A stretch of 11,409 bases of DNA from Pseudomonadota bacterium (GTDB lineage Bacteria > Myxococcota > Myxococcia > Myxococcales > Anaeromyxobacteraceae). Positions 7,642-11,409 of the stretch are shown here, piece after piece. A program made the translations under genes and the position numbers. Where the stretch lies: positions 1 through 11,409 of the forward strand of contig JAEZXM010000509.1 of NCBI GenBank assembly GCA_023419875.1, given 5' to 3'. The first letter of the stretch is position 1. Each line of letters opens with the position of its first letter. The notes under the pieces are model-generated. The model was not told where the DNA came from, made no database searches, and saw only the letters and a list, made by a program, of their open reading frames with translations.

Positions 7642-8286
7642 ATGCCCATCGCCCCCGCTCTCTTCACCTTCGACGTCTTCGGGACCGTGCTCGACTGGCG
7701 GTCGGGCCTGCGGAACGCGCTCCTCCCGCGCGGCATCACGCTCGACGCCGGCGACTTCGACCGGATCGTCGACCGCCAGGGTGCGCTCGAGCAGGAGCCG
7801 CCGTTCCGCACCTATCGGGAGATCGTCGCCCGGAGCCTCGCCGACGTCCTCGGGATGGACCCCGCCGACGCCGACACGATCGGCGCCGGGGTAGGCCGAT
7901 GGCCGCTCTTCCTCGACTCGGCGCCGGCGCTCCGCCGGCTCGCGCGCCTGGCGCCCCTCGGCGCCCTCACGAACAGCGACCGCGCGCACGGTCTGGACGT
8001 GCAGGGCCGGCTCGCGTTCACGTTCCGTCACTGGTTCTGTGCGGAGCAGCTTGGCATCTACAAGCCGGACCCCGGCGTCTGGCGATCGCTCGCGGTTCAC
8101 AGCGGAACGCCGATGGGCCCGGCCTGGTGGCACGTGTCCGCGTACGGGGACTACGACCTCGAGGTGGCGCGCTCGCTCGGGCTCACGACCGTGCTCGTGA
8201 ACCGACCGCACCGGCGGCTCGGGGCGGCCGACGTCGTGGTGCCGGACCTCCTGGCGCTGGCGGACCTGGTCGGAGCGCCGTGCTAG
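7642..8286 (+). CDS. HAD-superfamily hydrolase, similar to haloacid dehalogenase type II
   Basis: The 214-residue protein has the HAD core. Motif I is FDVFGT, with nucleophile D11 and T15. The position two after the nucleophile is F13, not Asp. That substitution is typical of 2-haloacid dehalogenases (DAYGT) and argues against a phosphatase, in which a second Asp acts as general acid. Motif II is LTNSD (T110, N111, S112), motif III is K141 in YKPDP, and motif IV is around D170/D172 in SAYGDYDLEVA. Compared with the dehalogenase SSNAWD pattern, the Asn is replaced by Tyr (Y168) and the loop looks one residue longer, so the substrate is uncertain. A helical cap lies between motifs I and II. The gene starts 25 bases after ruvA and ends 13 bases before ruvB, so it is probably cotranscribed with the ruv genes. 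It has no Shine-Dalgarno sequence. Confidence 0.85.
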   Translation: MPIAPALFTFDVFGTVLDWRSGLRNALLPRGITLDAGDFDRIVDRQGALEQEPPFRTYREIVARSLADVLGMDPADADTIGAGVGRWPLFLDSAPALRRLARLAPLGALTNSDRAHGLDVQGRLAFTFRHWFCAEQLGIYKPDPGVWRSLAVHSGTPMGPAWWHVSAYGDYDLEVARSLGLTTVLVNRPHRRLGAADVVVPDLLALADLVGAPC

Positions 8287-8289
8287 GCT
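8281..8289 (+). promoter_or_regulatory. Possible extended -10 element (TGC-TAGGCT) for ruvB
   Basis: TGCTAGGCT has the TGn extension and T1, A2 and T6 of the -10 hexamer, although the middle bases differ from consensus. It ends 10 bases before the ruvB ATG, so an initiated transcript would have a leader of only about 4 bases. The TAG inside it is also the stop codon of the preceding HAD gene, which offers an alternative reason for part of the match. ruvB lacks a Shine-Dalgarno sequence. Confidence 0.25.
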
Positions 8290-8299
8290 CCCGCCTCGC

Positions 8300-9328
8300 A
8301 TGTCCGTGAAGCCCGTCCGCGAGGTGTCGTCCGCCGCCCAGGAAGGAGACGAGCGGCTCGAGCAGTCGCTCCGGCCCGCGACCTTCGAGGAGTACGTGGG
8401 GCAGGAGAAGATCGTCCAGAACTTCCGCGTCTACGCCGCGGCCGCGCGGAAGCGGGGGGAGGCGCTCGATCACGTGCTCCTCTCGGGGCCGCCGGGGCTC
8501 GGCAAGACCTCGCTCGCGCACATCCTGGCGCGCGAGCTGGGGGTCACGCTGCACGTGACGAGCGGCCCGGCCCTGGTGAAGAAGGGCGATCTCGCAGGCC
8601 TCCTCACCGCGCTCGCGCCCCGCGACATCCTCTTCATCGACGAGATTCACCGACTGTCACCGGCCGTCGAGGAGGCGCTCTACCCGGCGATGGAGGACTT
8701 CCGCTTCGACGTGGTCCTCGGCGCCGGGCTCGGCGCGCAGACCATGGAGATGAAGCTCGAGCGGTTCACGCTCGTCGGCGCGACCACGCGCACCGGGCTG
8801 CTCGCGAGCCCGCTGCGCGATCGGTTCCCCATCCAGGAGCGGCTCGACTACTACGGCCCGGGAGAGCTCGAGGAGATCGCCGTCCGCGCCGCGCGCAAGC
8901 TCGACCTGCCCGTCGAGGGCGAGGGCGCCGAGGAGCTCGCGCGCCGCGCCCGGGGCACGCCCCGCATCGCGATCCGCCTCCTCCAGCGGGCGCGCGACTT
9001 CGCCCAGGTGGAGGGGGACGGCCGGCTCACGAAGGCCATCGTCGATCGCACCCTTCAGCGGCTGGAGGTGGACGGGCGCGGGCTGGACGCCATGGACCGG
9101 CGGATCCTCGCCACCGTCCTCGACGTGTTCGGCGGCGGTCCGGTCGGCATCGACGCCGTCGCCGCTGCGGTGGGCGAGGAGCGCGACACGATCGAGGACG
9201 TCTACGAGCCGTTCCTCGTCCGCGAGCTCCTCCTCGCGCGTACCCCGCGAGGCCGCGTCGCCCTCCCCGGCGCCTACGTCCACCTCGGGCGGGAGCGCCC
9301 GCGCGGCAAGCAAGGCGAGCTGCTGTAG
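8300..9328 (+). CDS. ruvB: Holliday junction branch migration ATPase RuvB
   Basis: RuvB is the hexameric AAA+ motor that drives branch migration on RuvA-bound junctions. The product has 342 residues, the normal length. Visible motifs are Walker A GPPGLGKT (63-70), Walker B LFIDEIH (111-117), sensor 1 GATTRTG (160-166) and the arginine-finger stretch SPLRDRF (170-176). Sensor 2 is GTPRIAIRLLQRARDFA (219-235). The C-terminal winged helix carries GGGPVGIDAVAAAVGEE and DTIEDVYEPFL, ending near RTPRGRVA. A conserved start region (RPATFEEYVGQEKI) follows about 24 N-terminal residues. The gene ends 79 bases before the convergent rhomboid gene. Confidence 0.97.
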   Translation: MSVKPVREVSSAAQEGDERLEQSLRPATFEEYVGQEKIVQNFRVYAAAARKRGEALDHVLLSGPPGLGKTSLAHILARELGVTLHVTSGPALVKKGDLAGLLTALAPRDILFIDEIHRLSPAVEEALYPAMEDFRFDVVLGAGLGAQTMEMKLERFTLVGATTRTGLLASPLRDRFPIQERLDYYGPGELEEIAVRAARKLDLPVEGEGAEELARRARGTPRIAIRLLQRARDFAQVEGDGRLTKAIVDRTLQRLEVDGRGLDAMDRRILATVLDVFGGGPVGIDAVAAAVGEERDTIEDVYEPFLVRELLLARTPRGRVALPGAYVHLGRERPRGKQGELL

Positions 9329-9342
9329 CGACCACATCCGCG

Positions 9343-9385
9343 GCGCTGTGCGTGCGTCTCGCCCGTATCCGGCGCACCACAGCGC
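9343..9385. terminator. Hairpin between convergent ruvB and rhomboid genes, possible bidirectional terminator
   Basis: GCGCTGTG (9343-9350) pairs perfectly with CACAGCGC (9378-9385). An inner TGCG (9353-9356) can pair with CGCA (9373-9376) across a small bulge. The result is a GC-rich stem with a loop of about 16 bases, lying squarely in the 79-base gap between two converging genes. There is no T-tract on either strand, so this is not a standard intrinsic terminator. Its role in termination or 3'-end protection is inferred from position. Confidence 0.4.
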
Positions 9386-9407
9386 GATCCAGACGCCCCG
9401 GCTGCCC

Positions 9408-10151
9408 TCACCAGTAGGCGCGGGGCCGGACGCGCCACCCCCGCCGCCGTCCCACGATCCTCACGAGCAGGAACCCGGCCACGAACCCGCCGATGTGGGC
9501 GAAGAACGCCACGCCCGTGTTGGCGCCGAAGAAGACCGAGAGGAGCTGGCCGGCGAACCAGATCCCGATGAACCACCCGGCCGGCAACGGGACGACGCGG
9601 ATCAGGATGACGATGATGACGAGGGTGAGGACGCGCGCGTGAGGGAAGAGGACCATGTACGCCGCGAGCACCCCGGCGATGGCGCCGCTCGCGCCCACCA
9701 TCGGGACCTTGAGCATCTCGATGTCCCCCGATGCGCCGGTGGACACGATCTGCACGAGCGCGGCGGCGATCCCGGAGAGCAGGTAGAAGACGACGAACCG
9801 GCCTCGGCCGAGCGCATCCTCCACGTTGTTCCCGAAGATCCACAGGAAGAGCATGTTGAAGGCGAGGTGCCCGATGCTGCCGTGGAGGAACATGCTCGTC
9901 AGGATCGTGAATGGGGGCGGGACGACGTTCTGCGGGGGCCTGTCCTCGAAGGTGAAGATCTCGATCGGGATGACTCCCCCGCGGAGCACGGAGTCCTGGA
10001 GGGACAGGCCCATCGCCGAGAAGAGCTCGCGCGACGCGAGCACCTCCGGCAGCCCGAGCTGCCACGCGAAGGCGAGCAGGTTCAGGAACAGGAACACGTA
10101 GGTGACGATCGGGAACCGTTCGACGGGGTTGTTGTCTCTGAGTGGAATCAC
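9408..10151 (-). CDS. Rhomboid-family intramembrane serine protease
   Basis: Rhomboids cleave transmembrane segments of other proteins within the inner membrane. The 247-residue product opens with IPLRDNNPVERFPIVTY, typical of a common bacterial rhomboid subgroup. It contains six or more hydrophobic segments (about 13-33, 80-107, 117-138, 151-170, 172-209 and 212-233). The catalytic serine is S155 in GASGAIAG and the catalytic histidine is H219 in FFAHIGGF. The HGSIGHLAFNM stretch (90-100) supplies the conserved His and N99 expected at the oxyanion hole. The start is a GTG at 10151 with AGGAG about 7 bases upstream. It converges with ruvB and diverges from lpxC. Its substrate cannot be deduced. 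Confidence 0.94.
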   Translation of the reverse strand: MIPLRDNNPVERFPIVTYVFLFLNLLAFAWQLGLPEVLASRELFSAMGLSLQDSVLRGGVIPIEIFTFEDRPPQNVVPPPFTILTSMFLHGSIGHLAFNMLFLWIFGNNVEDALGRGRFVVFYLLSGIAAALVQIVSTGASGDIEMLKVPMVGASGAIAGVLAAYMVLFPHARVLTLVIIVILIRVVPLPAGWFIGIWFAGQLLSVFFGANTGVAFFAHIGGFVAGFLLVRIVGRRRGWRVRPRAYW

Positions 10152-10255
10152 GCGTGGCTCCTGCCTGGCTGCGGCTCACCGTCGTACCCTCGCGTGCGCC
10201 TCCCCCGCGCGGCCATCTTTGGGGGGGAGGGCCCGGCGCCCCATCGCATGCCCTC

Positions 10256-10269
10256 TGACACGACTGTCA
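10256..10269. promoter_or_regulatory. Inverted repeat, possible activator-binding site for the lpxC sigma-54 promoter
   Basis: TGACA-CGAC-TGTCA is a perfect 5-base inverted repeat with a 4-base spacer. Its centre lies about 155 bases upstream of the -24 element at 10416-10431, a common distance for sigma-54 enhancer-binding proteins. It could equally be an operator for the rhomboid gene, or chance. Confidence 0.3.
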
Positions 10270-10415
10270 TGGTTGGGGGCGGACCTGCAGGATGTTCGAC
10301 ACCGCGGGTGATGGGGCCGCGGAGCACAGGGGAGGATCTGCTGGAAAAGTCCCTGGTTTCCGTTACTTGAGGGGCAGAGTCGAGATCGTCCTGGACCAGG
10401 TTCGCCGGGGGTCCG

Positions 10416-10431
10416 TGGCATGGCGATTGCT
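10416..10431 (+). promoter_or_regulatory. Sigma-54 (-24/-12) promoter upstream of lpxC
   Basis: TGGCATGGCGATTGCT matches the sigma-54 consensus TGGCAC-N5-TTGCW at every scored position except the sixth, a tolerated C-to-T change. The invariant GG and GC dinucleotides are separated by exactly 10 bases, as required. Transcription would start near 10442-10444, giving lpxC a leader of about 57-60 bases. The candidate lies outside coding sequence, in the right orientation, and has inverted repeats upstream. No gene for an enhancer-binding activator is present in the window. Confidence 0.6.
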
Positions 10432-10500
10432 GTTATCCGGCAGGCCAGGGGGACAGCCGCCCGGGCAAGCCACAGCGCCGAACGAGCTCGAGCGAGGAAT

Positions 10501-11409
10501 ATGGCCTACTGGAAGCAGCGGACGGTCGCGAAGCGGGTCGCCTGCACGGGCGTCGGGCTTCATTCCGGAAAACCCGCGACCCTGACCCTCGCGCCGGCCC
10601 CGGCAGACGCCGGCATCACCTTCGTCCGCATGGACCTGGGCGTCGAGATCCCCGCGCGCAGCGAGCGCGTGGTGGACACCACCCTGTCCACCAGCCTGGG
10701 TCTCGGCAGCACCCGGGTCGCGACGGTCGAGCACGTGATGGCCGCGCTCCACGGCATGGGCATCGACAGCTGCCGCGTCGAGGTGGACGGTCCGGAGATC
10801 CCGATCCTCGACGGCTCCGCGGCCCCCTTCGTCTGTCTCATCCAGGAGGCCGGCATCCGCACCCTCCCCTCGGGGAAGCGATATCTCGTGATCGAGCAGC
10901 CGGTCGAGATCCGCGACGGCGACAAGCTCGCCCGACTCGAGCCGGCCGACGGCTTCAGCGTCGACTTCACCGCGGACTTCAACCACCCGCTCATCACCAA
11001 TCAGTCGTTCCGGGTGGCGCTCAACGATCGGACCTTCGAGCGCGAGGTGGCGCGCGCGCGCACCTTCTGCTTCCTCCGCGACATCGAGCGGATGCAGGCG
11101 ATGGGGCTGGCCCGCGGCGGGAGCCTCGAGAACGCGATCGTGATCGACGAGTACTCGATCCTGAACCCCGAGGGGCTGCGGTTCTCGGACGAGTTCGCGC
11201 GTCACAAGGTGCTCGATGCCGTCGGGGATCTCGCCCTGCTCGGGCTCCCGGTGGTGGGCCATCTCACGGCGGTGAAGAGCGGACACGCACTGAACCAGGC
11301 CCTGGTACGGAAGGTGCTCGCCGACTCCGCGGTGAGCCGGGTCGTGCGCGTCAGCGCCGAGGTGGACGTTCCCGCCGCCCGCGGGCAGGTGCCCGCGCTG
11401 GTCCCGGAG
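10501..11409 (+). CDS. lpxC: UDP-3-O-acyl-N-acetylglucosamine deacetylase LpxC, last few residues beyond window
   Basis: LpxC is the zinc deacetylase that commits UDP-acyl-GlcNAc to lipid A synthesis in the cytoplasm. The window holds 303 codons without a stop; the family usually has about 305 residues, so nearly all of the gene is present. Zinc ligands are H78 (in VEHVMAALHG), H235 and D239 (in HKVLDAVGDL). E77, K236 and H262 (in SGHALNQ) supply the other catalytic positions. The start QRTVAKRVACTGVGLHSGK is family-typical. GAGGA ends only two bases before the ATG, an unusually short ribosome-binding-site spacing, but no alternative in-frame start fits. A sigma-54 promoter match lies 70 bases upstream. 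Confidence 0.96.
   Translation, partial: MAYWKQRTVAKRVACTGVGLHSGKPATLTLAPAPADAGITFVRMDLGVEIPARSERVVDTTLSTSLGLGSTRVATVEHVMAALHGMGIDSCRVEVDGPEIPILDGSAAPFVCLIQEAGIRTLPSGKRYLVIEQPVEIRDGDKLARLEPADGFSVDFTADFNHPLITNQSFRVALNDRTFEREVARARTFCFLRDIERMQAMGLARGGSLENAIVIDEYSILNPEGLRFSDEFARHKVLDAVGDLALLGLPVVGHLTAVKSGHALNQALVRKVLADSAVSRVVRVSAEVDVPAARGQVPALVPE

Larger units (their letters stand above)
10152..10500. other. 349-base non-coding region between rhomboid and lpxC
   Basis: I see no credible gene here; the frames crossing it lack family motifs and normal codon bias. It holds a G7 run (10221-10227) and several inverted repeats: TGACA-N4-TGTCA (10256-10269), CCTGCAGG (10284-10291), CACC-GCG-GGTG (10300-10310), GGAAA-N9-TTTCC (10343-10361) and CCTGG-A-CCAGG (10390-10400). 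A sigma-54 promoter match follows at 10416-10431. It is less GC-rich than the flanking genes toward lpxC. The size and palindrome content suggest a regulated divergent promoter region. Confidence 0.55.

Noticed and set aside
10390..10400. CCTGG-A-CCAGG palindrome just upstream of the sigma-54 site
   Set aside because: It is only about 16 bases from the -24 element, too close for an enhancer, and short enough to be chance. It is listed only as part of the intergenic description.

Overview
The window is very GC-rich (roughly 70-75% by eye) and densely packed with genes that strongly prefer G or C at the third codon position. It encodes lipid A synthesis (LpxC), so the host has a Gram-negative outer membrane. 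Base composition, gene repertoire and a good sigma-54 promoter match suggest a myxobacterium-like deltaproteobacterium (Myxococcota, for example Anaeromyxobacter). This is an inference; no marker gene here fixes the taxon.

Layout from left to right. Positions 1-4164 are a minus-strand block, read from right to left: archease, the RNA ligase RtcB, an unrecognised 80-residue protein, and a YyaL/DUF255-type thioredoxin-fold protein whose C-terminus runs off the left edge. Positions 4165-4458 separate the divergent archease and kup genes. The plus-strand block 4459-9328 holds the potassium transporter kup, then ruvC and ruvA (overlapping by ATGA), a HAD-superfamily hydrolase, and ruvB. ruvB converges on a minus-strand rhomboid protease (9408-10151), with a hairpin in the gap. 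After a 349-base non-coding region, lpxC (10501 onward) runs off the right edge only a few residues before its expected end.

How the genes work together. Archease and RtcB form a known functional pair: archease lets RtcB undergo repeated guanylylation while it seals RNA ends. RuvA, RuvB and RuvC process Holliday junctions, and here an apparently unrelated HAD enzyme is embedded among them. The rhomboid protease and LpxC are both envelope functions and are transcribed divergently.

The most interesting signals are regulatory. A match to the -24/-12 sigma-54 promoter with exact spacing lies 70 bases upstream of lpxC, with inverted repeats further upstream in the position expected for an activator. 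In addition, several genes that lack a Shine-Dalgarno sequence (archease, the 80-residue gene, ruvC, and less clearly yyaL, the HAD gene and ruvB) carry a TANNNT-like hexamer 6-10 bases before the start codon. That is the arrangement expected of -10 elements driving leaderless mRNAs. I found no mobile element, CRISPR array, tRNA, rRNA or clearly new multi-gene system.
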